Assembly: GCA_015065615.1 (NCBI GenBank)
Contig: SVPY01000009.1
Location: 24,168-88,167, forward strand
Direction of reading: 5' to 3'
Length of the DNA: 64,000 bases
Source of the DNA: Oscillospiraceae bacterium
Lineage (GTDB): Bacteria > Bacillota > Clostridia > Oscillospirales > Acutalibacteraceae
This document shows, one piece after another, positions 45,927-54,374 of the stretch. The notes beneath the pieces were generated by a model. It ran no database searches. It saw only the letters and a list, made by a program, of their open reading frames with translations, and was not told the origin of the DNA. The first letter of the stretch is position 1. Each line of letters begins with the position of its first letter. Both the position numbers and the translations under genes were made by a program.

Positions 45927-48209
45927 ATGGTAACTGAAATTATAAAGCGTAACGGTCAGAAGGTGGAGTTTGATTCAAGAAAAATCAGAAACGCTATCTT
46001 CAAGGCTAACATAAGAATCGCTAAGGAAAAAATGAGTGATGACGATCTTGATAAATTAACAAGAAGAGTCGTTAACCGCTTCGATTTATTCGCAGGTACA
46101 CCCACCGTTGAGCAGGTACAGGACGTTGTAGAAGAGGTTTTGATTGAAGCTGACTACGCAAAAACAGCCAAGGTCTATATCCTTTACCGTGCTGAGCACG
46201 AAAAGATGCGTAATATGGATGCCGACCTTGTTAAAATTTACGAGGATTTAAGCTTCAAGCCCTCCGAGGATGCTGACTTAAAGCGTGAAAACGCCAATAT
46301 CAACGCAGACTCCGCTATGGGTACAATGCTTAAGTATGGTTCCGAAGGCGCAAAGAGCTTCTACGACCACTACGTAATTCCCTTCGAAATTACAGAAGCC
46401 CACGCAAGAGGCGATATCCATATTCACGATAAGGATTTCTACACACTTACAGAAACCTGCTGCCAGATAGACCTTATTAAATTATTCAACAACGGCTTCT
46501 CCACAGGTCACGGCTATCTCCGTGAGCCCAACGATATCAGAAGCTACGCCGCTCTTGCCTGTATCGCAATTCAGGCTAACCAGAACGAAATGCACGGCGG
46601 CCAGAGTGTTCCCAATTTCGATTACTCAATGGCTAAGGGCGTAGATAAGACCTACAGAAAAGAATTCTACAAGGCTCTTTCCCAGTACTTTACAGTTAAA
46701 TCCGATATTCCTTACGAGGAAGTAGAGGACATTATAAAGGAATTAAAGATTAAGATCGGTGCCGTTGAATCTATGGACGATATCGACGGATACATAGCAA
46801 AAATTACCGAGTACTTTGCAGGCCTAAGCGGTTCCATTACAGAAAACGAGGCTGTTGAAGCTTGCGCTTACGCAAAGAAAACAGCTTGGAGAGAAACAGA
46901 TAAGGCTTGCTACCAGTCTATGGAAGCTCTGGTTCATAACCTCAACACTATGAACTCCCGCGCAGGTGCTCAGGTTCCCTTCAGCTCCCTTAACTACGGT
47001 ACAGATACTTCAGAGCAGGGCAGAATGGTTATAAGAAACCTCCTTCTTGCTACCGAGGCAGGTCTCGGCGACGGCGAAACACCCATATTCCCCGTACAGA
47101 TCTTCAAAGTTAAGGAAGGTATCAACTATAACCCCGAGGATAAGAACTACGATCTCTTTAAGCTTGCTATGCGTGTTTCCGCTAAGCGCTTATTCCCCAA
47201 CTTCAGCTTCCTCGACGCTCCCTTTAACCTTCAGTACTACAAAGAGGGCGATTATAACAGTGAAGTTTCTTATATGGGCTGCCGTACAAGAGTTATGGGT
47301 AACTCCTATGATAAGGAAAGAGAAGTAACCTGTGGCAGAGGTAACTTAAGCTTTACATCCATCAACCTTCCCAGAATCGGTCTTGAAGCTCAGGGCGACT
47401 TAGAGAAGTTCTATAAGATTCTTGACGAGAGAATGGAAATGGTAGAGGAACAGCTTCTCCACAGATTTAAAATCCAGTCCACAAAGAAAGTATATAACTA
47501 TCCCTTCCTTATGGGTCAGGGCGTTTGGATCGACAGTGAAAAATTAGATAAGGACGACAGCGTAGCAGAGGTACTTAAGCACGGTACACTTTCCATCGGC
47601 TTTATCGGTCTTGCCGAAACCTTAAAGGCTTTAACAGGTAAGCACCACGGTGAAAGCGAAGAGAGCTACAAATTAGGCTACGAGATTATCTCCTATATGA
47701 GAAAGAAGCTGGATGACCTCAGTGAAGAAACAGGCCTTAACTGGTCACTTCTCGCTACACCTGCCGAGGGTCTTTCCGGTAGATTTATCAGAATCGATAA
47801 AAAGCGCTTCGGTATCATTGAGGGCGTTACAGACAGAGAGTATTACACAAACTCCTTCCACATTCCCGTGTATTATCCCATCAGCGCTTATAAGAAGATC
47901 CAGAAGGAAGCTCCCTTCCACGCTCTCACAAATGCAGGTCACATCAGCTACGTTGAGCTTGACGGCGACACCTGCAAGAACATCGATGCCTTCGAAAGCA
48001 TTATCCGCTGCATGAAGGAAGCTGGCATCGGTTACGGATCAGTTAACCACCCCGTTGACCGTGACCCCGTTTGCGGTTACAACGGTATTATAGATGAGGT
48101 TTGCCCCCGCTGCGGCAGACACGACGGCGAAGGCATACCGCTTTCCAAGCTCCAGGAACTCAAGAAGAAATATCACGACGTTCCCGACTACTCATCACTT
48201 ATATCTTAA
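45927..48209 (+). CDS. nrdD: Anaerobic ribonucleoside-triphosphate reductase, main subunit without glycyl-radical segment
   Basis: A 760-residue class III reductase that makes dNTPs under anoxia. Residues 1-95 form the ATP-cone. The barrel includes TETCCQIDLIKLFNNGF and SYMGCRTRV, where the thiyl-radical cysteine is expected. The C-terminus has a zinc-knuckle-like PVCGYNGIIDEVCPRCGR and then ends at HDVPDYSSLIS. The glycyl-radical motif (RxxGYLxG), normally in the same chain just after the zinc region, is absent; it is encoded by the next gene. AGGAGG precedes the ATG. Two NrdR boxes control the operon, and nrdG follows. Confidence 0.95.
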   Translation: MVTEIIKRNGQKVEFDSRKIRNAIFKANIRIAKEKMSDDDLDKLTRRVVNRFDLFAGTPTVEQVQDVVEEVLIEADYAKTAKVYILYRAEHEKMRNMDADLVKIYEDLSFKPSEDADLKRENANINADSAMGTMLKYGSEGAKSFYDHYVIPFEITEAHARGDIHIHDKDFYTLTETCCQIDLIKLFNNGFSTGHGYLREPNDIRSYAALACIAIQANQNEMHGGQSVPNFDYSMAKGVDKTYRKEFYKALSQYFTVKSDIPYEEVEDIIKELKIKIGAVESMDDIDGYIAKITEYFAGLSGSITENEAVEACAYAKKTAWRETDKACYQSMEALVHNLNTMNSRAGAQVPFSSLNYGTDTSEQGRMVIRNLLLATEAGLGDGETPIFPVQIFKVKEGINYNPEDKNYDLFKLAMRVSAKRLFPNFSFLDAPFNLQYYKEGDYNSEVSYMGCRTRVMGNSYDKEREVTCGRGNLSFTSINLPRIGLEAQGDLEKFYKILDERMEMVEEQLLHRFKIQSTKKVYNYPFLMGQGVWIDSEKLDKDDSVAEVLKHGTLSIGFIGLAETLKALTGKHHGESEESYKLGYEIISYMRKKLDDLSEETGLNWSLLATPAEGLSGRFIRIDKKRFGIIEGVTDREYYTNSFHIPVYYPISAYKKIQKEAPFHALTNAGHISYVELDGDTCKNIDAFESIIRCMKEAGIGYGSVNHPVDRDPVCGYNGIIDEVCPRCGRHDGEGIPLSKLQELKKKYHDVPDYSSLIS

Positions 48210-48231
48210 TTAAAAGAAAGGAATCAAAATT

Positions 48232-48390
48232 ATGGCAAACGTAGAAAATAAAGAAATCATCATCGGCGAAGGCAAAAAGTTCGAAAGAATCAGAAGAATT
48301 ACAGGTTATTTAGTAGGTACTACAGACCGCTGGAACGATGCTAAACGTGCAGAGGAAAGAGACAGAGTGAAGCACACTCTTAATAAGTAA
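48232..48390 (+). CDS. Free-standing glycyl-radical domain of NrdD
   Basis: A 52-residue gene, 22 bases after nrdD in another frame, with AAAGGAATC before its ATG. Residues 18-52 read as the C-terminal tail of clostridial NrdD: FERIRRITGYLVGT, with the radical glycine at 25, then DRWNDAKRAEERDRVKH. The first 17 residues (MANVENKEIIIGEGKKF) are an extra lead. I infer that this peptide docks onto the 760-residue subunit and carries the radical made by NrdG. The stand-alone glycyl-radical protein YfiD/GrcA of pyruvate formate-lyase is a known analogy, but here the main subunit lacks its own copy. Confidence 0.88.
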   Translation: MANVENKEIIIGEGKKFERIRRITGYLVGTTDRWNDAKRAEERDRVKHTLNK

Positions 48391-48407
48391 TCCATAACTA
48401 ACGAAGT

Positions 48408-48429
48408 AAGCCGCTTTCTTTAGCGGCTT
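48408..48429 (+). terminator. Terminator/attenuator between the radical-domain gene and nrdG
   Basis: AAGCCGCT pairs with AGCGGCTT and is followed by ATTTCTT. nrdG may be expressed by readthrough or from its own promoter. Confidence 0.6.
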
Positions 48430-48530
48430 ATTTCTTCATAAAAAGAAAAAATTCAGACTTTATTTTGCGGCATTGAAATTTTAAATGTTTCAGCTTATCA
48501 CGAAACGCCGTAAAAATATGTGAAAGGAAA

Positions 48531-48548
48531 GTTTTGCTTCGGCAAAAC
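48531..48548 (+). promoter_or_regulatory. TTCG hairpin between Shine-Dalgarno and nrdG start
   Basis: A perfect GTTTTGC-TTCG-GCAAAAC stem-loop lies directly after GAAAGGAAA (48522-48530). A further 17 bases follow before the ATG at 48566. The ribosome binding site is thus over 30 bases away in linear distance and is brought closer only if the hairpin forms. Confidence 0.55.
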
Positions 48549-48565
48549 CGTGGTTAAAAAATAAA

Positions 48566-49075
48566 ATGAAAATTCGTTTATCTGGTATAGTTGAAGAAAG
48601 CATAGTGGATGGCAAAGGCATAAGATTCGTTGTGTTTACTCAGGGCTGTCCACATAACTGTAAAGGCTGCCACAACCCCCACACTCACGATTTTACGGGT
48701 GGATATCTTGATGATACCGATAATTTATTCGATAAATTTATGGAGGACCCCATATTAAAGGGTGTTACATTCTCGGGCGGCGAACCCTTTATGCAGCCCA
48801 AACCTTTAGTAGAGCTTGCTAAAAAAATCCATACCTTAAAGAATAAAGACGTTTATTGCTACTCTGGTTTTACATTTGAAGAAATATTGAACAGTAATAA
48901 TAAAGATAGGGTAGAGCTTTTAAATAATATCGACGTGCTTATCGACGGTAAATTTATAGAAGAGCTTAAAAATTTAGAGCTTAGCTTCCGCGGCAGTGAA
49001 AATCAGAGAGTTATCGACGTGAAAAAATCTTTACAGGAAAATAAAGTAATTCTATTAGAAGGTATTGATTATTAA
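48566..49075 (+). CDS. nrdG: Anaerobic ribonucleotide reductase activase NrdG
   Basis: A 169-residue radical-SAM activase that abstracts a hydrogen from the NrdD glycine. The cluster motif C-x3-C-x2-C is in GCPHNCKGCHNP, and GVTFSGGEPF is the SAM-binding GGE segment. No closer in-frame start with a better site exists; a stop precedes at 48521. In this genome its substrate should be the 52-residue peptide at 48232 in complex with NrdD. Confidence 0.95.
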   Translation: MKIRLSGIVEESIVDGKGIRFVVFTQGCPHNCKGCHNPHTHDFTGGYLDDTDNLFDKFMEDPILKGVTFSGGEPFMQPKPLVELAKKIHTLKNKDVYCYSGFTFEEILNSNNKDRVELLNNIDVLIDGKFIEELKNLELSFRGSENQRVIDVKKSLQENKVILLEGIDY

Positions 49076-49091
49076 GAAAGGGGAGAAGAAA

Positions 49092-49838
49092 ATGGGTTTA
49101 TTTAGAAAAACACCGGAAGAAAAATTCGATAAGGCTGCTTCAGCTTCATCCGGTAATAAAATGCTTAAGCTTGCTGAAGACGGTATGCAGAAAGCTATGG
49201 TAAACGTAGCTTACCGCTATCATAACGGCTTTGGCTTTAAAGCTAATGATAAAAGTGCATTGTTCTGGGCAAATAAAGCTTCTGATGAAAACCTTTTCGG
49301 CAAAACTACCGATACAATTGAAGCTTATTACACAAAAGGTAATATATTAAGAGACTTAGGCGATATATATGCAGCAGAAGAATGCTACAAAAAAGCTTAC
49401 GAAACAGGCAAAGAAATAGAAAAGGCTTCTTATTATCAGGAATGCGCCGGTTTGGCTCTTGCTTCTCTTTATATTGAAAATAATAAAAATTATGAAGAAG
49501 CTAAAAGTATACTTAAGGAGCTTACCGATAAAAAGAATCAGGAAGCTCAGTGGGAACTTGCTAAATTACTTTATTACAAAGAAGGCAGTATAATCCCAGC
49601 GCTTTTAAGCTACGTGGATATTAGAGATAACAGAAATATCGACGTGTTCGATGATATTATTTTTGATACTGAGGATATTATTAACGATTTCATTAATAAA
49701 ATAAAGGAAGTAAAACCCGACGAAGCATCACTTAAAAATATAGAAGAGATAGAAGCTCTTGAAAAATTCTTCGAGGATGTAGATTGGGATGAATTTGTTA
49801 AAGTTCAGGTAACAGCTATAAAAGAGAAACTTTGCTAA
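49092..49838 (+). CDS. Sel1/TPR-like helical repeat protein
   Basis: A 248-residue alpha-helical repeat protein with repeats resembling Sel1/TPR units (for example AYRYHNGFGFKANDKSALFWANKA and AEECYKKAYETGKE). The second half is acidic. The start at 49092 follows GAAAGGGGAG. It lies 16 bases after nrdG and may be co-transcribed. Such repeats usually mediate protein contacts; no function is assignable. Confidence 0.7.
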   Translation: MGLFRKTPEEKFDKAASASSGNKMLKLAEDGMQKAMVNVAYRYHNGFGFKANDKSALFWANKASDENLFGKTTDTIEAYYTKGNILRDLGDIYAAEECYKKAYETGKEIEKASYYQECAGLALASLYIENNKNYEEAKSILKELTDKKNQEAQWELAKLLYYKEGSIIPALLSYVDIRDNRNIDVFDDIIFDTEDIINDFINKIKEVKPDEASLKNIEEIEALEKFFEDVDWDEFVKVQVTAIKEKLC

Positions 49839-49973
49839 GTAATACGAAATAAGAAAAATTGTATTAAAAAAGTTAATTAATTCACAAATTAGTAATTGAT
49901 TAAATCCAGGTTTTATGTTATTATAAAGCCAAATGGTTTATATTTTCGTAACCAATGGAAGGAGAAAAATATA

Positions 49974-51746
49974 ATGACAAACAACAAGACAGTTCTCGCT
50001 TGGCTTGATGAAATGAAGGAGCTCTTAACTCCCGATAACATCGTTTGGATCGACGGTTCCGAAGAGCAGATCGAAGCTCTCCGTGCTGAAGCTTGCTCCA
50101 CAGGCGAAATGATTAAGCTCAATCAGGATATTCTTCCCGATTGCTATTACCACAGAACAGCAGTAAACGACGTTGCTCGTGTTGAAGGCAGAACATTCAT
50201 CTGCTCCAGAAACGAAGAAGATGCAGGTCCTACAAACAACTGGATGGATCCTCAGAAGGCATACAAGATGCTTTTCGACATCGCTCGCGGCAGCTACAAG
50301 GGCAAGACAATGTACATCATTCCCTATTCCATGGGTCCCGTTGGTTCTCCTCTTGCAAAGATCGGTGTTGAGGTAACAGATTCTATCTACGTTGTTCTCA
50401 ACATGGCTATTATGACAAGAGTAGGCAAGAAGGTTCTTGAAGTTCTCGGCGACAGTGAAGACTGGGTTAAGGGTCTCCACTCCAGATGCGATATCGACGA
50501 CGAGAAGAGATATATCTGCCACTTCCCCGAGGATAACTACATTATCTCTGTTAACTCAGGTTACGGCGGCAACGTTCTTTTAGGTAAGAAGTGCTTCGCA
50601 TTAAGAATCGCTTCCTATCAGGCTAAGAACGAAGGCTGGATGGCTGAGCATATGCTCATTTTAGGCGTTGAGAATCCCAAGGGCGAAGTTAAGTACGTTT
50701 GCGCAGCATTCCCCTCTGCTTGCGGTAAGACTAACCTCGCTATGATGATTCCTCCCGAGGGCTATAAAGCTAAGGGTTATAAGGTTTGGACAGTTGGCGA
50801 CGATATCTCCTGGATGCGTCAGGGCGCAGATGGCAGACTCTATGCTATTAACCCCGAGAACGGCTTCTTCGGCGTTGCTCCCGGTACAAATATGAAGTCC
50901 AACCCCAACGCTCTCTTCTCTACAATGAAGGGCACAATCTTTACAAACGTTGCACGTAATCTCGATAACAATACAGTATGGTGGGAGAGCCTCGATAAGA
51001 ATCCTCCCGTTAACGCTCAGGAGTGGAAGGGCGCAGAAGTAAACGGCCCCGAGTACATTGCTGAAGGCAACAAGCTCGCTCACCCCAACAGCCGTTTCAC
51101 AGCTCCCGCTGTTAACTGCCCCTGCATCAGCTCCGAGTTCGAAGCTACAGCAGGTGTTCCCATCTCCGCTATCATCTTCGGCGGCCGCCGTCCCGATATG
51201 GTTCCCCTCGTATATCAGTCCAGAGACTGGAACAACGGTGTATTCATCGGTTCTATCACAGGTTCTGAAACAACTGCAGCTGCATCCGGTGCAGTAGGTG
51301 TTGTCCGCCGTGACCCCATGGCTATGCTTCCCTTCTGCGGTTACCACATGGGTGACTACTTCAAGCACTGGATCGAAATGGGCGAAAAGCTCGGCGATAA
51401 GGCTCCCAAGATCTTCAACGTTAACTGGTTCCGTGTTGACGAAGAAGGCCACTTCATCTGGCCCGGCTTCGGCGATAACCTCCGTGTTCTTGAATGGATC
51501 TTAAAGAGATGCGAAAATGAAGTTGACGCTAAGGAAACAGCTATCGGCTACGTTCCCAACGCTGAAGACATCAACCTTGAAGGCCTCGACTTCTCCATCG
51601 ATGCTCTTAAGGGTATCCTTGAAGTTGACAAGGCTAAGTGGGCTAAGGAAGCTGAAGGTGTTGAAGAGTTCTATAAGAAGTTTGGCGATAAGCTCCCCAC
51701 AGAACTCAGAGAGCAGCTTAACATCCTTAAGGCTAACGTTCAGTAA
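49974..51746 (+). CDS. pckG: Phosphoenolpyruvate carboxykinase (GTP)
   Basis: A 590-residue GTP-dependent PEPCK interconverting oxaloacetate and PEP. The P-loop kinase motif is FPSACGKTNLAMM; GPTNNWMDP and FGGRRPDMVPL are also family-typical. AAGGAG precedes the ATG at 49974. Codon use is the most strongly biased in the window, so expression is probably very high. In anaerobes the enzyme often runs toward oxaloacetate, fixing CO2 during fermentation (inference). Confidence 0.97.
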   Translation: MTNNKTVLAWLDEMKELLTPDNIVWIDGSEEQIEALRAEACSTGEMIKLNQDILPDCYYHRTAVNDVARVEGRTFICSRNEEDAGPTNNWMDPQKAYKMLFDIARGSYKGKTMYIIPYSMGPVGSPLAKIGVEVTDSIYVVLNMAIMTRVGKKVLEVLGDSEDWVKGLHSRCDIDDEKRYICHFPEDNYIISVNSGYGGNVLLGKKCFALRIASYQAKNEGWMAEHMLILGVENPKGEVKYVCAAFPSACGKTNLAMMIPPEGYKAKGYKVWTVGDDISWMRQGADGRLYAINPENGFFGVAPGTNMKSNPNALFSTMKGTIFTNVARNLDNNTVWWESLDKNPPVNAQEWKGAEVNGPEYIAEGNKLAHPNSRFTAPAVNCPCISSEFEATAGVPISAIIFGGRRPDMVPLVYQSRDWNNGVFIGSITGSETTAAASGAVGVVRRDPMAMLPFCGYHMGDYFKHWIEMGEKLGDKAPKIFNVNWFRVDEEGHFIWPGFGDNLRVLEWILKRCENEVDAKETAIGYVPNAEDINLEGLDFSIDALKGILEVDKAKWAKEAEGVEEFYKKFGDKLPTELREQLNILKANVQ

Positions 51747-51771
51747 TTTAATTACAGTGAATAATAAAATG

Positions 51772-51795
51772 ACCTGCAGTGTAAAAACTGCAGGT
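51772..51795 (+). terminator. Terminator after pckG
   Basis: ACCTGCAGT pairs with ACTGCAGGT, followed by TTTTTTATT. Confidence 0.8.
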
Positions 51796-51831
51796 TTTTT
51801 TATTGCTAAATAATATTTTTGATAAATAAAA

Positions 51832-51857
51832 AAGGACTGAGTTTTTGCTCAGTCCTT
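51832..51857 (-). terminator. Terminator of the 6S-like RNA
   Basis: On the minus strand AAGGACTGAGC pairs with CTCAGTCCTT and is followed by a T-run. It faces the pckG terminator. Confidence 0.75.
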
Positions 51858-52080
51858 AATTCTTAAAAAGAAGCCCCACCCAACCGTAACGCGTATTCAT
51901 AACCTGCTACTAAAAAGCAGGTGGGTGTCTGCCCTTGTGTTTCGCGCTCCCTTCGTCCAGTAACCGGTCAGTTAAGCCGTACCGGGAGGTCTGCATCCCG
52001 CACACGGAGTCAAACTCCCTTTTATAAAGGTGTAGGGTTATTTAACGCGGTCCGCGAATTGGGTAGGAAGATTTACAATT
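51858..52080 (-). ncRNA. ssrS: Structured RNA, probable 6S RNA (SsrS)
   Basis: No gene fits here, but the minus strand folds well. The ends pair (CTACCCAA near 52065 with TTGGGTGG near 51880), an AACCCTACACC segment lies near the 5' side, then GACCTCCCGGTACGG, AAGGGC and an internal hairpin ACCTGCT/AGCAGGT (51903-51922). These blocks and the ~200-base length resemble clostridial 6S RNA, which binds RNA polymerase. The ends are approximate. I judged this by memory of motif order, without a covariance search; another stable RNA is possible. Confidence 0.6.
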
Positions 52081-52096
52081 TAATTTAAGTTAAGGG

Positions 52097-52408
52097 TTAT
52101 TCCTCATCCTCAGCTTCTTCGTCCTCGTAGAAGTTTTCTGCAAATCTTGTCTCAAAGATTTCAGCAAGTTTATCAAGAAGAGCATCGTCCTCAACTTCGT
52201 TTAAAAGCTCCTCGCCGTCCTCATCAACAACTTCGAAAATGTAGTATGTGTCGGGCTCACTACTTAAATCGCCGCTCTCTGTAAAAGTGGGGAGAAGGGC
52301 AATAAAGTGACCGTCGTCATTTTCAAGCTCGTCAATAATTTCGAACTCGTGCTCCATGCCGTCGTCATCAAGTAAAGTAATGAGGTCTGCCTCGTACTCG
52401 TTAGCCAT
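52097..52408 (-). CDS. DUF1292 family protein
   Basis: A 103-residue very acidic protein (ITLLDDDGMEHEFEIIDELENDDGHF region) matching DUF1292, a Firmicutes family often linked to the yrrK-yrzL region. Function is unknown. The ATG at 52408 follows GGTGA at good spacing; an ATG at 52420 is also possible. The gene lies just upstream of the 6S-like RNA on the same strand. Confidence 0.85.
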   Translation of the reverse strand: MANEYEADLITLLDDDGMEHEFEIIDELENDDGHFIALLPTFTESGDLSSEPDTYYIFEVVDEDGEELLNEVEDDALLDKLAEIFETRFAENFYEDEEAEDEE

Positions 52409-52699
52409 AATATTCACCATTAGCCTGAAAGGCTTCCTTTCTTTTCTATACTGTAATTTTACAAGGAACTTATTATTTAGTCAAGAGTAAAAAGACGAAA
52501 ATTATAATTTGTAAAAAAGAAATTATGAAAGAAGCCTGAGTATATTTTTACCCGAAAATATAAATTATATTCTGTTTTAAAACGAAACAAAGAAATGGTA
52601 ATTTTTTAAAAATAATTTGTTCATTATATCAATTGACTAAAAAGAGATGAAAGCGTAAAATACATAAGGTTTAAAAAGAATATATAACGAGGGTATAAT
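52409..52699. other. AT-rich divergent intergenic region
   Basis: About 290 bases between the DUF1292 and sulP genes. It holds the opposed promoters, and I see no gene or conserved RNA structure. AAGGCTTCC/GGAAGCCTT close to 52425-52440 forms a small inverted repeat near the DUF1292 start. Confidence 0.4.
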
Positions 52700-54328
52700 A
52701 TGTTAAATTTTGTAAAAAATTACGCCAATATACTTAAGCGTGAATTTAAAGGCTACAACGGTAAAAAGTTTTCAAATGACCTTATGGCAGGTGTAACCGT
52801 TGCCGCAGTAGCACTTCCTTTGGCACTTGCATTCGGTGTAAGCTCAGGAGCTACCGCTGCCGCAGGTATTGTAACGGCAATTTTTGCAGGTCTTGTTATC
52901 GGCGGTCTTTCCGGTGCTTCTTACCAGATAAGCGGACCCACAGGCGCTATGACGGCAATTCTTGTTTCACTTGTTGCTCAGTACGGTATGCAGGGTGTTT
53001 TTATCGCCAGCTTTATTGCAGGTCTTTTACTGCTTATTTGCGGTATATTCAAGCTCGGCGGTCTGGTTTCTTACTTACCTATGCCTGTTATTACTGGTTT
53101 CACAAGCGGTATTGCCATAATTATCGCTTTAGGTCAGGTAAATAACTTAACAGGCCTTAAAAGCGAAGGCTTAAACACAATTGAAACTATCGTAAGCTAT
53201 TTTAATTTACCTCAGACTCTTAACGTACCTGCGCTAATTGTTGGCGTATGCGTTATTGTGTTTATGTTTATTTACCCCAAGAAGCTTTCTAAATATTGCC
53301 CTTCCTCTTTAATTGCTATTATACTTTCTACTCTTATATGCACTTTATTTAAAATAGAAGTTCCCACGGTAGGCGCTATTCCCAAAACCTTATTCCTTGA
53401 AGAAAGACTTGATTTCCTTGCTATCGATTTCTCTCAGATCGGTAACTTTATTACTCCCGCTATCTCTATTGCGGCTTTAGGTCTTATCGAGTCACTTCTC
53501 TGCGGCTCATCTGCAGGCAGAATGAAGAACGAGAAAATGGATGCAGACGTTGAACTGGTCGCTCAGGGCATAGGCAATATGATTATCCCTGTTTTCGGCG
53601 GTGTGCCTGCTACAGCAGCTATTGCAAGAACAAGCGTTGCCATTAAGTCAGGCGCTCAGACAAGACTTGTTTCAATTATTCACGCTCTTGTACTTTTACT
53701 TTCCATGTTCGTTTTAGGCGACGTTATGAGTATGATTCCTCTTTCAGCTTTGGCAGGCGTACTTATCGTAACAGCATGGAGAATGAACGAGTGGCACTCC
53801 ATTAAGGCTATTTTCGGCAAGAAGCTTAAAACAGCTATCGCTCAGTTCCTTATTACTATGGTTGCTACAGTTGTATTCGATTTAACTATAGCAATTTTAA
53901 TCGGTGTTGTTTTCTCTGCATTTATGTTTATCGTAAAGGTTTCTGATATGCAGATAAAGGTAAACACAGTAAACAGCGAAGAGCTTGAAACCGTTTCCGA
54001 TTCCGTTAAGAACACAGCGGTTGTAACACTTTCAGGTCCCTTATACTTCGGCACAAGCGCAAAGCTTGAAGAACTTATGGACAAAATTGACGACCATAAA
54101 AACGTAATTTTCGAGATGTCAAACGTTTCCGTTGCTGATTTATCCGGCATTGAAGCCTTCAAAGAAAAATGCGAAGCTTTAATTAATTCCGGATGCGAAG
54201 TATATATTTCTGCTATTAACCCCGAAGTAAGAAATATGTTTGACCGCTGCGGCTTTATTGAGAAGGAAGAAAGTAAGCTCTATTTTGAAAATAACGATAA
54301 AGCTTTCGTATTTATTGCAAGTAAATAA
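52700..54328 (+). CDS. SulP family anion transporter with STAS domain
   Basis: A 542-residue SulP/SLC26 transporter: about 12-14 helices (GLVIGGLSGASYQISGPTGA is the family signature) and a cytosolic C-terminal STAS domain with VADLSGIEAFKEKCE. Members carry sulfate, bicarbonate or dicarboxylates; the substrate is unknown here. CGAGGG lies upstream of the ATG. Monocistronic. Confidence 0.92.
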   Translation: MLNFVKNYANILKREFKGYNGKKFSNDLMAGVTVAAVALPLALAFGVSSGATAAAGIVTAIFAGLVIGGLSGASYQISGPTGAMTAILVSLVAQYGMQGVFIASFIAGLLLLICGIFKLGGLVSYLPMPVITGFTSGIAIIIALGQVNNLTGLKSEGLNTIETIVSYFNLPQTLNVPALIVGVCVIVFMFIYPKKLSKYCPSSLIAIILSTLICTLFKIEVPTVGAIPKTLFLEERLDFLAIDFSQIGNFITPAISIAALGLIESLLCGSSAGRMKNEKMDADVELVAQGIGNMIIPVFGGVPATAAIARTSVAIKSGAQTRLVSIIHALVLLLSMFVLGDVMSMIPLSALAGVLIVTAWRMNEWHSIKAIFGKKLKTAIAQFLITMVATVVFDLTIAILIGVVFSAFMFIVKVSDMQIKVNTVNSEELETVSDSVKNTAVVTLSGPLYFGTSAKLEELMDKIDDHKNVIFEMSNVSVADLSGIEAFKEKCEALINSGCEVYISAINPEVRNMFDRCGFIEKEESKLYFENNDKAFVFIASK

Positions 54329-54344
54329 TTAAATATAAAAAATT

Positions 54345-54369
54345 ACCGAGCAGTTAAAGGCTGCTCGGT
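54345..54369. terminator. Terminator after sulP
   Basis: ACCGAGCAG pairs with CTGCTCGGT, followed by TTTTTG. It is shared with the convergent ABC gene. Confidence 0.75.
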
Positions 54370-54374
54370 TTTTG

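Noticed and set aside
45922..45933. Three-codon upstream frame ATGAAATGGTAA overlapping the nrdD start
   Set aside because: The nrdD ATG at 45927 is better spaced from AGGAGG; the overlap probably arises by chance.
48062..48118. PVCGYNG near the end of NrdD as its glycyl-radical motif
   Set aside because: It resembles RVxGY, but it lies before CPRC in the zinc-knuckle region. The canonical RRITGYLVGT with its conserved tail is in the next gene.
50661..51452. Long open frame of 263 codons on the minus strand inside pckG
   Set aside because: It is a product of the strong codon bias of pckG, has no ribosome binding site, and gives an unfamiliar Cys/Ser-rich product.
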